Shown piece by piece: positions 11,101 through 22,369 of a stretch of 64,000 nucleotides of DNA (positions are counted from its first letter, which is position 1; the number at the start of each line of letters is the position of its first letter). The DNA is taken from contig CM067069.1 in assembly GCA_033980235.1 (NCBI GenBank), positions 17,619,650 through 17,683,649 of the forward strand. The letters are read 5' to 3'. Made by a program: the position numbers and the translations under genes. Under the pieces are notes generated by a model. It did no database searches, was not told where the DNA came from, and saw nothing but the letters and a program-made list of their open reading frames with translations. Source of the stretch: Diadema setosum. Lineage: Eukaryota > Echinodermata > Echinoidea > Diadematoida > Diadematidae.

Positions 11101-12919
11101 AGAGGCATGAAAATATACCTCATGAAATATTGCAAATTTAGATAAAATTTAGGTGCTTCTGTTTACTTTTAGTTTTCACCATCAATTAATTACATAGAAC
11201 TAGACTCTAACATTACAGATCTATTGTAATGTATACAAAATTATGTGGAGTCTGCAGAACTAAGGTCTACACCAAAACTAGTATTATGTTACAGACAGTA
11301 TCATTCCATCAAACTAATCTTGTAATCTGTTACTTTCACACTCAGCAAAGTAACTATACAAATAACAATCTATTATAGATGTTCTCTTTAAATATTAGTA
11401 AATTCAACTCAGTTCAACACAGCACATCAACAAGTTCTGATTTCATGTCATACCTAAATCCTAACACATTTTAAACATGTGAGACTAAAGTTCACTGAAC
11501 ATAAACTTGTAGTGGAAAAGCTTCAATAGATGAAGTTTTTTGGTACTTTGCTTTCAGGCAAAAATAAATATATGTTGCAGAATGGTTTTAAAAGCAATAA
11601 TATGACACAAAATGCAATCAGATACAAGGGTCAGAGGTTTGATTTATGGCAGATTTCTTTGACTGATCCCGGTCTGATCCAAACAATAAAGCTTCTCACA
11701 AAAACTGTTGTCCTATCACAAGCAAGCTTGCTTATTTCTCCACAATAGAGGGCGCGCATCATCATCCATCTGGAAATTCTTGACCAATTCTTGACAGGTG
11801 TCAATGTCAACTTTGGATGGCCGTAACTTTCTTGTTATTTGAGCAATATCTACGAATTTTTCACATTTTATTACATACATATTTGGTATAATTTTGAAGA
11901 ATATTCAAACAAATTGAATATGTTTTGGTATGATTTAGAGATAGATTAGTATTATGGTAAAAATGCATTTTTGCTAAAAAATGTGAAAAAATTGAATTCT
12001 GGCATCAAAATTAATATGAAGATTGGTATAACCCCCTACATAATTGGTATCATCATATAGATAATTTAATTTTCTTTAATTTGATACCAAAGCCATGATA
12101 ATTGAACAATTTTATCAAAGGTTACATGTATTTTTATGAGATACTGACATTTTCACCATGCATTACCATGGAAACGGATTTTTTACCACTATGGGACACG
12201 CTTTGACCTGTTAACATTGCATTTTTGAAATCCACGCACAAAATTGGTCTAGATGAAGTAGATTAAAAAATATATATGTTTGGGGTGCATGGGAACCCCC
12301 CTTTCCGACTGCACTACAGATATTGAGTATGAATTCCTCTGCAAACTGCATTTTGGTTGAAAGATGAAAGCTTTTCTCATGGAATTTAAAAGGACTATGT
12401 TTCAATGGGTGCATGTACAGAAAGTGGTTTTTTTTAGTGAAAAGAACTCGTAGTCTGCCTTTGCGAACTCTTGAACAGAGTTTGAGCTGAAGAACCCGCC
12501 TTGGAAATTTGATGGACGAAAGGGTATATCTCACTTATCCAAGTTAGTGAAAACGAAACACCTCATTTCTCCCAGCTATTTGCCAGAATTTTTTGAACTT
12601 TTAATTTTAACACACGCCTCTCATGGGGAATTATTTACCCGTGTGAGCCCTGAACGATTCAACAGGCAAAGTGCGACGACAGAGGGTGCTATATACTGCC
12701 TCTTAATCAGAGCCTTCTAGAAGGCTCTGCTCTTAATCAGTGCCGTATTCCGTACACTGATAGGCCTACTGCACTGCCTCTCCTGCCCCATGCCGATCGT
12801 AGACATCATCAGTTAGTATAGAAGGGCGCGTTGAAGCACACTTAATAAGTTCTCTTTCAATTTGTTGCTTTGTTTTGGATGTCTTTGATAAAAGGTATTC
12901 GACGCTGTAAGCCGCTGAA
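11101..12919. other. Unannotated AT-rich region
   Basis: I see no supportable gene. A perfect palindrome GAGCCTTCTAGAAGGCTC sits near 12711-12728. The rest is AT-rich single-copy-looking sequence. Confidence 0.4.
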
Positions 12920-13510
12920 AAGTTAAAGTGATAGTATAGTTTTGAGTTTGAGTTTGAGTTTGAGTTTGTTTATGACAACATAATTATGTACAAGAAAGTT
13001 TAAATACATAATGGTAATTCAACACTACACTACACTCTAAACAATCTGAGAAACGTATCAAATACATATGAATAAAATTAAAACTATCTTTATCCAAAAA
13101 AAAAAAAGAGCCTCATTGAGCATAACGATGGTAATAATTAACACTATGAAGTTGTTAAAAGAACCTGGGACACGTGCTGGTAGGCACTGTAGTATAGTTT
13201 TTGTTGAGACATGGTTTCAGGTTTCTGACTTTTTTGGTGAGAAGAAAAACTTTTGAGTATCACAGAGAATGTACTTGCAAGAGGAATTCAGTGTTTATTT
13301 GATGATTGTTTTTAAACTGCATTAAATGGCTGAGATATCCAAAACAAAGTAATCATTATAAAAGGTGGGACCCAACCTTTTATTAGTATAGCTTTGTTTT
13401 GCGTTGTTTTGGATATCCCAGCCATTTCAAAACCGATTTTCATGAAATAAACTTAAAATCCTATTTGAATGACATACTGTGTAACACTTTATAAGTGTTT
13501 TTAGTATACT
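12920..13510. mobile_element. Probable MITE relic
   Basis: AAATGGCTGAGATATCC at 13324 is mirrored by GGATATCCCAGCCATTT ending at 13427, giving a hairpin core. The region starts with a (TTTGAG)n run near 12945. The same core type occurs in the inverted-repeat element at 18.7-19.0 kb, which suggests one family. Ends are not resolved. Confidence 0.45.
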
Positions 13511-14640
13511 ATCTCACAAAATGTTAAAAGCTCAATCTTCTTCTTCACCAATACTATATGATCCCTTCAAACATACCACCATGAAGCAAGGAGTACGTGT
13601 AGCGGCTGAATCCAAGGTTCCTCTCCGCAAGAAATGCCAGAAGTCTCCGGTAATTATATTCGACCTCGTCGAAGGTCGGGCGACGGAAAGCAAAGATCAT
13701 AAGGCCGTAGAATTCTCTTGGTTCCTTAGCTTGGATGAGATAAATGCTGGACTCCTGTGCATCATAGATATGATGAAATTTAAATTGCATATCACTAATT
13801 CATATGTTTAGATCTGTTAAAACATACCAAGAGATCATCATGCTGTAAATATTATGTTGTAATCAGGTTCTGTTGTCTTCTCCAGCATTTGCAATTAAAC
13901 AGTGCATCTATTGATATTGAACGAGGACGCTTCAGTCGATATAATGCCTGAGCCATGAGTTCTGTCCAGATTCTTGGAAGAAAATTCCGTCCACATCTCC
14001 CAATCATCTTCATCCCCATCCATTTCAAGGCCCCCTCTAATCGCTTACGGTGGCGGTCTCCTGCATTCAATTATCTTCGTTATTTTCTGAAGAAAAAAAT
14101 GTATATTTTATTTATGTTTCTGTGTATATATATTGCTCAATGCAATTGCTTATATGTATCTATTTGTGTATTATAATCGTTTTAATTCACTGAACTTGCT
14201 ATTCTCTGTCTTTGTGCTTTTGAAATTTGTATTCACTTTGTATCTGATTGAATGCTCAAATACATCAAATCAAATACATTTCATTAGTCATCCTGTTATC
14301 TCTTTTTTTTTTCGTCAAGATGAGAAATTCGTATTAAGATGTATGCAGATGTATATCTACGTTTAGAAAAAAAAATCAACAAAGACTATTATGCTCAGGA
14401 TGTCTACGACTAGACAATAATGTGCGAAAAAGGGAAACTTGGAGGGTTTCATTAAAAAAAAAGTCTCCACATGCTCGAGGTTATGGTTAAAGGAATGCAA
14501 TCAATTATATGTGTACATGATGAACACTTCGTCAAATACAGCATGCCGCGCAAGCAGAAAAAGGCTGACATCTTCTAGTATTGAGAACAAAAAGATAACT
14601 GCCATCGAGAAGAGAAAAAAAGCAATCGAAACTGAATAGA
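13511..14640. other. Unannotated region
   Basis: Mixed AT-rich sequence with short T and A runs. Open frames of up to about 96 codons occur on both strands of the same bases, without splice or domain support. Confidence 0.4.
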
Positions 14641-14738
14641 GTTGGCTCAGTCGGTAGCGCGTCTACCTCACGATCACGCGGCCCGGGTTCGAACCCGAGT
14701 CTGGACTGCATTGAGCAATGTTGTGTGTAAGCATACCG
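14641..14738 (+). mobile_element. tRNA-derived SINE, 5' part
   Basis: An A box TGGCTCAGTCGG (14643-14654) and a B box GGTTCGAACC (14686-14695) stand at tRNA spacing, as in a pol III promoter. The tRNA fold is imperfect, so this is a SINE head rather than a tRNA gene. The element is cut at 14738 by a foldback insertion and resumes at 18108. TACCG at 14734-14738 is the target duplication. Confidence 0.75.
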
Positions 14739-17700
14739 TGTGGAGCCGGGAAATGTGCAAACACCGGGAAATGTGCAAACGCTGGGAAATGTGCAAGCGT
14801 CTCGCCGGGAAATGTGCAAACGCCGGGAAATGTGCAAACGTCTTGCCGGGAAATGTGCAAAACTCTAAATTTCTTCAACGGGAAATGTGCAAACGTGACG
14901 CCGGGAAATGTGCAAATGTTCGATTTTGCCGGGAAATGTGCAAAAGCCGCCGGGAAATATGCAAACCGTTCCTTTCACCTATATTATGTATAGATGGAAG
15001 AGAAACTCTCAATCAAACCTGCGGATCCGTATACTAACTTTACCACATGTCTTAGCCACCACCTGTCTATAGCGACCACCTGTTTTTTTTTTTTTGTTTT
15101 TTTGTTTTTTTTTTTTTTTACATTTTCAACATTTTGTTGTAAACCCCACAACGGATTTTCACCAGATTTGGCAGATAGCATCTCAATAGTGATATGGTCG
15201 TAATTTGTTCAAGTGAGCTCCCCCCCCCCCCCCCACCATCACAGAAGGAGGGGGGGGGGGTTGAAGCGTTAGAGTCCCTGCCGAACTATGGATTTTTTTT
15301 TCTCTCTTCTTCTGCCGAACCGAATAAGATAGAGCTAAGTTAGTGAAATTCCATTTTGTATTATAGCGGATCCAGGGGTGCCCTGATTAGGGGGGGGGGG
15401 GTGACGCAGAGGAGGGGGATTGTCCACATTTTCAGCATCTTCTCGATAAATCTCACGACAAATTATCACCAAACTTGGCAGATAGCATCTTTATGGTGAT
15501 ATGATCTTTATTTGTTAAAATGAGCCCTACCCCCCCCCCCCCCACACACACACACCGACAAAAGGGGAGGGGCGGGAGATGAAGCGTCAGATCCCTAATC
15601 TCTGGAATTTTTTAATCTTTTTCTGTCAAACCAGAAAAGATAGAGGTAAGTTAGTGATATGAAGACATTAATGACTGAAATTTCATGTTTCATTATGGCG
15701 AATCCAGGGGTGCTCAGATGGGGGGGGGGGGGGAGGGGGATTTTCCACATTTTCAGCATCTTCTTGAAAAATCTACAACGGATTTTCACAAAGGCTGGCT
15801 GCCTGCATTTAATGGTAATATGATCTTATTTTGAGAAAATGAGCCCCCCCCCCCCCCCACACACACACACACGCATACACCGATGAAGGGGGGGGGGGGG
15901 GGGGGTGAAGCCTCAGAGTCCCCAAACTGAGGAATTTTATTTTTCTGTCGAACAAAAAAAGATAGGGCTAAGTTAGTGCTATGAAGACATTAATGACTGA
16001 AATGTCATGTTTGATTGTGGTGGATCGCTAAGGGTGTCCTTATGGGGGGGGGGGGGGGAGAAGTGAGGGAAAGGAGGGGATTTTCCACATATTCTGCATC
16101 TGTTTGAGAAATCTTTGACGAATTTTCACCAAACGTGGGAGGTAGCATCTCCAGGGTAATAGAATCCCACTTTGTTCGAAGGGGCAACAAGTCCAATTTG
16201 TTCCCTTTCCCCAACGCGGGGGCTATAAGACGAGGGTAGCCACCACGTTATAAGCAGACGTGAAATTTCATCAAAGTAGGCCAACCTTCCAAAAATGGGG
16301 TAAAATTGTGTTATACTACTCTTAGTTGTACAGAAAATTTCTTCATATATGTATTAATTTTGTCACGCATAGGGTTTTCAAGAAATACCTGAAATTCTGA
16401 ATTCAACCCGAACAACCCCACCCCCTTGTCTCGGTCCCTTTCGAGGGGCTGAGATGGGGGGGGGGGGGGGGGCTCCACCTCCTCCAACTTTTGGGGTTGG
16501 GGCGGTGCTCATTAAACAAACTTGAGGTCAAATCACCCAATAAATACGCTAAGTGCCAAGCTTGGCGAATATTTACTGTATACGGGTTTCAAGAAGAAGC
16601 TGAATGTGTGAAAATTCCGCCTCCCCCGCCCTTAAAATTACATTCATGAATTGACTTACTATAACACTTTATTAGCTCCATCACCTTTGTACAGATTTTA
16701 TTTATTTATTTTTTAAACCTGTATGAAGTAAGATTTTATTTCCCGAGGGATGCTCCTTGAGTTTTCAAGAAAAAGATGAAAATGTGAAAATTAAGCCTCC
16801 TTCCTACCCCCATCCCCCTTTGGGCATCCCTTCATCTGCCATAGCCAACTTGAGCCTACATTATGCATACACTGTAATTACTAATAAAAGCACGGTACTA
16901 CCTATATACAGGGCTCCACACTAACTTTTATTTTTGGTGGCCCAAAGGCAAACATCCTACCTTTTTTGGTGGCCCGATCAGGCCACCAAATTCTTCATTT
17001 CTGAAATAATGGTGGCCCGACGTGCGTTTTTGGTGGCCCCGGGCCACCGGGCCACCGTTAGTGTCGAGCCCTGCTATATATCTGTCACACTTATGGTTAC
17101 GCCCGTCCCCTCCCCCTCCCCCTCCCCCCCCCCCCCCCCGTTTGTTGCCCCTTAGTAGGATTCTATTACCCTAGAGATGCTAGCTCCTACGTTTGTTGAA
17201 AATCTGTCATAGATTTTTAAGAAGATTCTGAAAGTGTAAAAATTCTTCCCGGGCATCCCCTACATCCCCTGCCCTTATCAGGGAACCCCTGGATCCACCA
17301 TGATTAGACATTTTAACAAATCAAAATCAAGTTAGGTGAAAGTCTGTTAAGATTTTTCAAGAACATACAGAAATGTGGAAAATCCCCCTCCTCCCCCTCA
17401 CATCCCCCCCCCCCCATCAGGACACCCCTGGATCCGTCATCATCAAACCTCAAATTTCTGTAATTTTAGTGTCTTCATAGCATTAACGTTGTTCTATCTT
17501 TTTCGGTTCGACAGAAGAAGATTAAAAATTCCTAATCTTAAGCTTCAATCCGACCCCCCTCCCCGAAAGGAGGCTAGGGAGAGGAGTAGAACCCCCCCCC
17601 CCCCCCCATTGCCCCGTGCCCTGCATCCTTGGATTGGCCATTAAACTTGAACTACTGCCATCTATGTCTTTTATAGCACCAACCAAGCTAGCTCTATACC

Positions 17701-18102
17701 TTATTTATTATTATTTGGTCATAGAATATAAGAAGAATTTTGATAAAACCGTAGTTCTGGGACTTTGGGGTCCCCCCCCCCCCCCCTCCGTATGACTAAT
17801 ATAAACAAATTGAGACCCCATTGCCATAATGGTGCTATACCTGCCAATTTTGTTGAAAATCTGCCAAGGATCTTATTAAGAATATATTAATGGTGGAGGT
17901 TCATGCGCAGTTTTGACATGGAGTTTATCTACCATCTTTATACACAGTATTGCTGAAGTAAATGATTTGCACATTTCCCGGCGACGTTTGCACATTTCCC
18001 GGCAAAATTGAACTTTTGCACATTTCCCGTCGATGAAACTTGCACATTTCCCGGCGAGACATTTGCACATTTCCCGGCGTTTGCACATTTCCCGGCTCCA
18101 CA
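14739..18102. mobile_element. Foldback element FB1 inserted in a SINE
   Basis: The ends are inverted (TGTGGAGCCGGG at 14739, CCCGGCTCCACA ending at 18102) and flanked by TACCG on both sides. Each arm starts with an array of CCGGGAAATGTGCAAA units, ten on the left (14748-14970) and six in reverse orientation on the right (17965-18097). Inside these are units of about 310-335 bp, in direct order on the left (for example GCAGATAGCATCT near 15171 and 15480) and reversed on the right (17.1-17.85 kb), with long G or C runs. No transposase frame is seen, so it is non-autonomous. Foldback elements classically have arms of inverted tandem repeats. The superfamily is unassigned. Confidence 0.85.
16909..17073. 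mobile_element. hAT-like MITE nested in FB1
   Basis: 165 bp with terminal inverted repeats CAGGGCTCCACACTAAC and GTTAGTGTCGAGCCCTG (one mismatch in 17). It is flanked by CTATATA at 16902-16908 and 17074-17080. CAGGG ends and a duplication of about 7-8 bp suit hAT elements. The interior repeats GGTGGCCC. Confidence 0.75.
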
Positions 18103-18107
18103 TACCG

Positions 18108-18355
18108 TCCCCTCAAGCAAGAGGCAAAACAGTCTGTCCCTCGGATAGGATATAAACGGAGGTCCCGTGTATGAGAGAGTAACAACTCATGCACTCATTC
18201 ATTCATCGCAAAGAGCAGGATGTTTAACCCGGTGAAGTGGTCCCACCTCACATCCAACTGGACCCCATGGAAGACCAGCTTAACATAGCTGAATATGGGC
18301 TATCCAGCCATCTCTTAGATGGAAATGAACAAACAAACAAACAAACAAACAAAAC
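18108..18355 (+). mobile_element. tRNA-derived SINE, 3' part
   Basis: Continuation of the SINE after the TACCG duplication at 18103-18107. The body contains CTCGGATAGGATATAAACGG and GGTCCCGTGTATGAGAGAG, words I associate with SINE bodies of marine invertebrates. It ends in an (AAAC)n tail at about 18328-18355. Joined to 14641-14738, the SINE is roughly 340 bp. Confidence 0.65.
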
Positions 18356-18669
18356 AAACGCAGCTCTTAAACGCCATGTTCGCCCTTAAGATTCATGACA
18401 GGGAGCAAAATCTCCCCTTTTACCCTACTGCATCCCAGGTACATGTATTTCAAATGAGAATACAGCAGGAGAAGCGCTTTTAGATGCTATTGCTGAGCTG
18501 GGTGTTTCGGTGGAACCAGGGAGGTGGCACCTCCCTGGTGTAACAGACCTTGATATTTGTAAACCTGCACCGACTCCCAAGATGTCCCACAAAATTGCCC
18601 TTTCTGCCTGCACCCCATCATCAGCGTACAGTCTGTTTCTGTGATGGATCGCAGCATCGAACACAGTGC
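18356..18669. other. Unannotated interval
   Basis: Contains a short inverted pair around GGGAGGTGGCACCTCCC near 18520. I see no supported gene. Confidence 0.4.
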
Positions 18670-19042
18670 TTTAAAGAGATTGTATAGTTTTGGTTGAAAT
18701 GGAGATTCAGGTTTTATTTTTTTTTTTTGCTAGATGATTAGAAACCATTAATATGAAATATTATACAAAATACAATTCTAAGAGGAATTAAAAGTATATT
18801 TGATCAAAATTTGTTTTGAAATGGCAGAGATATCGAAAAATAGAGTGAAACAAAGTGGTCTTAATAAAAGGTGGATGGGTTGGATATCGCAGTCATTTCA
18901 AGACAATTTTTATCAAATAAACCATGAATTCCTCGTAGAATTTGTACTCTCTGGTATTTCTTGCGAAAGCGGTTTACAATCATCTCACAACAAGTTAAAA
19001 ACTGAATTTCCATCTCAACCAAACCTGCATCACCCTTTTAAC
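18670..19042. mobile_element. MITE with inverted arms and possible TTAA duplication
   Basis: The left end (GATTGTATAGTTTTGGTTGA, then GGAGATTCAGGTTTT) is mirrored by AAAACTGAATTTCCATCTC and CAACCAAACCTGCATC on the right. A central hairpin uses TGAAATGGCAGAGATATC and its complement. TTAA occurs at both outer edges. No coding capacity. Confidence 0.6.
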
Positions 19043-19261
19043 AGCGTTTGGAGCTACTGCCCCCCCCCCCCCAAAAAAAAAGAAATAAACAAAAGCAAAA
19101 CAAAAACTAAAACAAAAACTGATACAAGCTATCTTTTACCGTCTGCACTGGCTACTCGCCCGTCAGAAACAACAGTGTGACCAGTTAGAAAAAAAAACGC
19201 ACTTTCAGGTTGCGAAAAGACCACGGCAAATCAACCAGAATTCGACCAGTGGCGACTGAAC

Positions 19262-19345
19262 TATACTTCGATATCACAGATTAATTCAGTGCTTATTTAC
19301 GTTGATGTAGGGAAATTTGTCAATCAGTTGCAATATTTGTTGCAT
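19262..19345 (+). mobile_element. SINE fragment
   Basis: CAGATTAATTCAGTGCTTATTTACG and the following GTAGGGAAATTTGTCAATCA match the body of the SINE at 61.2-61.4 kb. The tRNA head is missing. Confidence 0.6.
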
Positions 19346-19460
19346 TCTTCTTCTTTTTTTTTTACTTTAGAAGTTAATTGCCTGCAATTCAAGTAATTAA
19401 AGCAGAGAACAAGTTGAGTTCTATGTAATTTTACTGATCAAAGAAAATGACTAATCATAC

Positions 19461-19544
19461 CCGATCAAGAAGAGGATTTTGATTACTGTCATTGGAACGA
19501 GGAGTTGGGTTGTCCCCATCAGGTATTGGCAGTTCGTCCGTATT
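19461..19544 (-). CDS. Tandem 84-nt exon, third in transcript order
   Basis: Minus-strand exon with acceptor CTACTTTTCAG before 19544 and donor GTATGA after 19461. Phase 0 at both ends, 28 codons. It encodes an acidic, Pro/Asn-rich segment containing LPIPDGDNPTPRSND. It is the most diverged of the three copies, ending PLLDR rather than PHVDQ. If the intron were retained, translation would stop two codons after the exon. No domain recognised. Confidence 0.55.
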
Positions 19545-19698
19545 CTGAAAAGTAGAAAAGTAATATACATACTGTAAATACTCCACGAACCAAAATTGCA
19601 CCACTTTAGAACTTAATTGTTGAAATCCAAGTAATTAAAGCAGAGAACAAGTTGAGTTCACTGTAATTTTACTGATCAAAGAAAATGATTAATCATAA

Positions 19699-19782
19699 CT
19701 GATCAACATGAGGATTGTGATTATTGTCATTGGAACGAGGAGTGGGGTTGTCCCCATCAGGTATTGGCGGTGCGTCCGTAGT
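19699..19782 (-). CDS. Tandem 84-nt exon, second in transcript order, donor lost
   Basis: Same exon as its neighbours (TTDAPPIPDGDNPTPRSND in the predicted protein). The base after the exon is T instead of G, so the donor reads TTATGA where the other copies have GTATGA. Using this exon would run into an in-frame TGA. Skipping it removes exactly 28 codons and keeps the frame. Acceptor intact. Confidence 0.5.
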
Positions 19783-19931
19783 CTGAAAAGTAGAAAAGTA
19801 ATATACATACTGTAAATACGCCACGAACAACAATTTCACCACTTTAGAACTTAATTGTTGAAATTCAAGTAATTAAAGCAAGGAAAGAGTTGAGTTCACT
19901 GTAATTGTATTGATCAAATGCTTAATCATAC

Positions 19932-20015
19932 CTGATCAACATGAGGATTGCGATTATTGTCATTGGAACGAGGAGTGGGGTTGTTCCCATCAGGTATTGG
20001 CGGTGCGTCCGTAGT
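19932..20015 (-). CDS. Tandem 84-nt exon, first in transcript order
   Basis: Acceptor TTTTCAG, donor GTATGA, phase 0 at both ends, 28 codons. It differs from the second copy mainly by GNN for GDN and NNR for NNH. It lies just downstream, in transcript order, of the 72-nt acidic exon at 20316-20387. Likely part of an extended hydrophilic tail. Confidence 0.55.
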
Positions 20016-20315
20016 CTGAAAAGTAGAAAAGTAATACACATAAAGACTCCACGAACAAAAATGCACCAACACGTTTGAAGTTTCATATATAATTTCCGGT
20101 TTGAATTATCTGTGGAAATAAGATATCATGGACCTGACAAAATAGTGTCCCGGTGATAAGACTCACAATGCATTTTATCGATTAGTATGAGAGAGGTTTA
20201 CCTTGCACATTCTCCGTCATTAAAGAACTACCTACAATGTTGTTGTTGTTGTTTTCTTGTTGTTAGGGATTATTTTGCCTAATTGTGAGAAATGTCAAGA
20301 ACTCATGCACTGTAC

Positions 20316-20387
20316 CTCTTGGACAGCAGGGTCGTGATTTCTATCAGTAGCGTCATCATCATCCACAGAACCCCAGGAATAGGAAGG
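20316..20387 (-). CDS. 72-nt acidic exon, downstream copy
   Basis: Acceptor TTTTTTCAG and donor GTACAG bound 24 codons in phase 0, containing SYSWGSVDDDDATDRNH. The same exon with few changes occurs at 26230-26301 and, inside the 17-kb element, at 36403-36474. Phase-0 ends let duplicate copies add without shifting frame. Confidence 0.5.
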
Positions 20388-20498
20388 CTGAAAAAACAAC
20401 AACAACAAAACATTGCTATATATGTATGGTAAAATGCTTAGCACGTCTTATACCTTTTATCAATTTCAATTAGGGGTAGCAATGATAATTCATCTTAC

Positions 20499-20555
20499 CA
20501 TCTTTTCATCTTTCTTCTTGTCATAAATCAACGGAGGACAACACAAAAGTAGTTT
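20499..20555 (-). CDS. 57-nt exon, downstream copy
   Basis: 19 codons in phase 0 (containing CCPPLIYDKKKDEKM) with donor GTAAGA. The acceptor call (CTTCAAGACAG) has a weak pyrimidine tract. A competing AG, 39 nt further in, follows a better tract and would leave a six-codon exon in the same phase. Paralogous to 26412-26468. Confidence 0.4.
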
Positions 20556-20599
20556 CTGTCTTGAAGTGTTTTAAAGTGATTAAAGAATCGAAATAGGTA

Positions 20600-20830
20600 T
20601 TGGTGAATGTTACGAATACAAATTTAACGTATGTACCTTTTTACTGGACCAAAAGTTTTGTTTGGGAGGAACAATTAGAAAAAAAAAAACCAATAAATTT
20701 GTTACAGCTTTTTTTTTTCAATAATCAAACGCTTTTGATTCACCGACTAAAGTAATGTTAGTGATATCTTATATCTTGTGTTTCAAATTACCCTGTTAAG
20801 ACAGCGGAGGACAAGACATCCTTGTGTGGG

Positions 20831-20875
<45 letters not shown>

Positions 20876-22369
20876 CTGCGCACTGAAGGGAGACGTCAAT
20901 ATGTTAGTTTTATTGACAAGATTGAAAGGTTTCTGTAAAGTCGGGGTAAATATTGATTGATGTAAATGATTTGAGTGAACCAAGCAGCCTTGGAGAAGGA
21001 AAGGTTTTAGTACTTGAGTACGTGCAGCTGTTGCTATGTCAATGAAAAAGGTGAATATTCACCTTTCCCTATTTGTTAAAAACATTGTAGCTTTCTGAGT
21101 GATGTGAAGTTTAATACTCGTACTGTTAAGGAACTCTCATTTGTGCCCATACATGTTGCGCTCTACCGCAGGTGTCAATGAATTGCTTTGACAAAAAACA
21201 ACACTTCTGTTTGCATTATTTCTGAAAAGCATGCGTTATTTCTAAAATGCAACATTCCTAACCAGCAACAATTCGCTGTCCCCTTCAATATTTTCGGCGG
21301 CAATTGTTTAGTGTGCAGAGAAAGAAGAATATTTGTAAGAATTTTACTTCTTTAATTGCAAAATGCTATAGTAGACACGCAGAAACACGCACTACCTATA
21401 AATACGTTATTTGCAAGATTTAACATTCAAGTGGTAAATTCAAATTGAAAAGACTTTTATTTTGCAAAGGACTGTGAGAATTTGTACAAATGTCACATTT
21501 ATAGCGTATACTGATTTTTTTTTTCATTCGTTAAAGGTTCTGAAATTGGATTATATCAATGCTTATTAAACAGCAACATTCGTATTTCAGTATACCAAAT
21601 TTAAATGTTACCTCAAGCTTTTTATTATTATTTTTCATGCAAAAAAGAATCATTCATATCCAATCAGTATGTATGTAATAACATTCATTTAAGTAAGGCA
21701 TGAATCCTGGTGGCTCATAAATCAAGACATCATGGATCTGGTATATGGCATGCTCTCCCTAATCATCCGCAGCAATTCATTTCTTGATTTTTGTAGAAAA
21801 TTAAAGTTAATGATGATAGATGAATATGAATAATAATGTTTAAGGAAATATACTGAAATCTAGTGTAGTATTGACAATTACAACAAATTCATAAAGTCAT
21901 TTTGATCTATGGTTCCTTTAAGAAAATTATATATCTATGTGTGTGTGTGTGTGTGGTAGGTATATTGCTTAAATTAAAGTGAAATTAAGCCTGACCATTT
22001 GTGACTCCCCTCCCCCTGCACTTGCACCATTTACTTACCCCCCCCCCCTTTACTTTTTTTGTAAATCCTTCAGAATAGTTTTTAAATCGTTCTTGAAGGA
22101 AAGGGCTGTCAGAATGAGTTTTTGATTTTGTTTGAACACTTCATCTTCCTTCGAAAATGTGACTTAACCAAAATCGGTGTTATTGTGTTTTTCATTTGTA
22201 CATTGAATTCTTGAAAAAAAAAAACTTGTAGATTGAACTTCAATCTGAAATTGAAATAGGAATTGAAATTAAATTGAAAGAAAGAATTCAATCGTAGACA
22301 TTGGCATGATTGGGTGCGTTCGAGCGCTCCTCTGGCGCAGGTACGGTGCGGTACAGTTCGGCCCCAGTC
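20600..22369. other. Intronic AT-rich sequence
   Basis: I see no exon or bounded repeat apart from a T run plus (GT)n at 20829-20875, a (GT)n near 21939 and short C runs near 22000-22050. Confidence 0.4.

Larger units (their letters stand above)
19385..20045 (-). repeat. Three-copy tandem repeat, 233-238 bp, each unit carrying one exon
   Basis: Units share AATTAAAGCA and AAGTTGAGTTC, then TTGATCA-like words, the exon, and GTAGAAAAGTAATA. Exon starts are 238 and 233 bp apart. The duplication therefore copied exon plus intron, giving a tandem exon array. Confidence 0.85.

Noticed and set aside
14641..14712. Genuine tRNA gene
   Set aside because: A and B boxes are good, but the cloverleaf stems do not pair properly and the sequence continues into a SINE body.
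14642..15037. 131-codon frame with repeated Cys/Lys/Arg phrases
   Set aside because: It spans the SINE head and the GGGAAATGTGCAAA array of FB1, which also opens other frames.
18425..18664. 79-codon minus-strand frame as the gene's final exon
   Set aside because: No acceptor, no phase support and no protein-like composition beyond being open.
20499..20555. Transmembrane segment in the LLLCCPPLIY exon
   Set aside because: Only about ten hydrophobic residues, too short for a membrane span.
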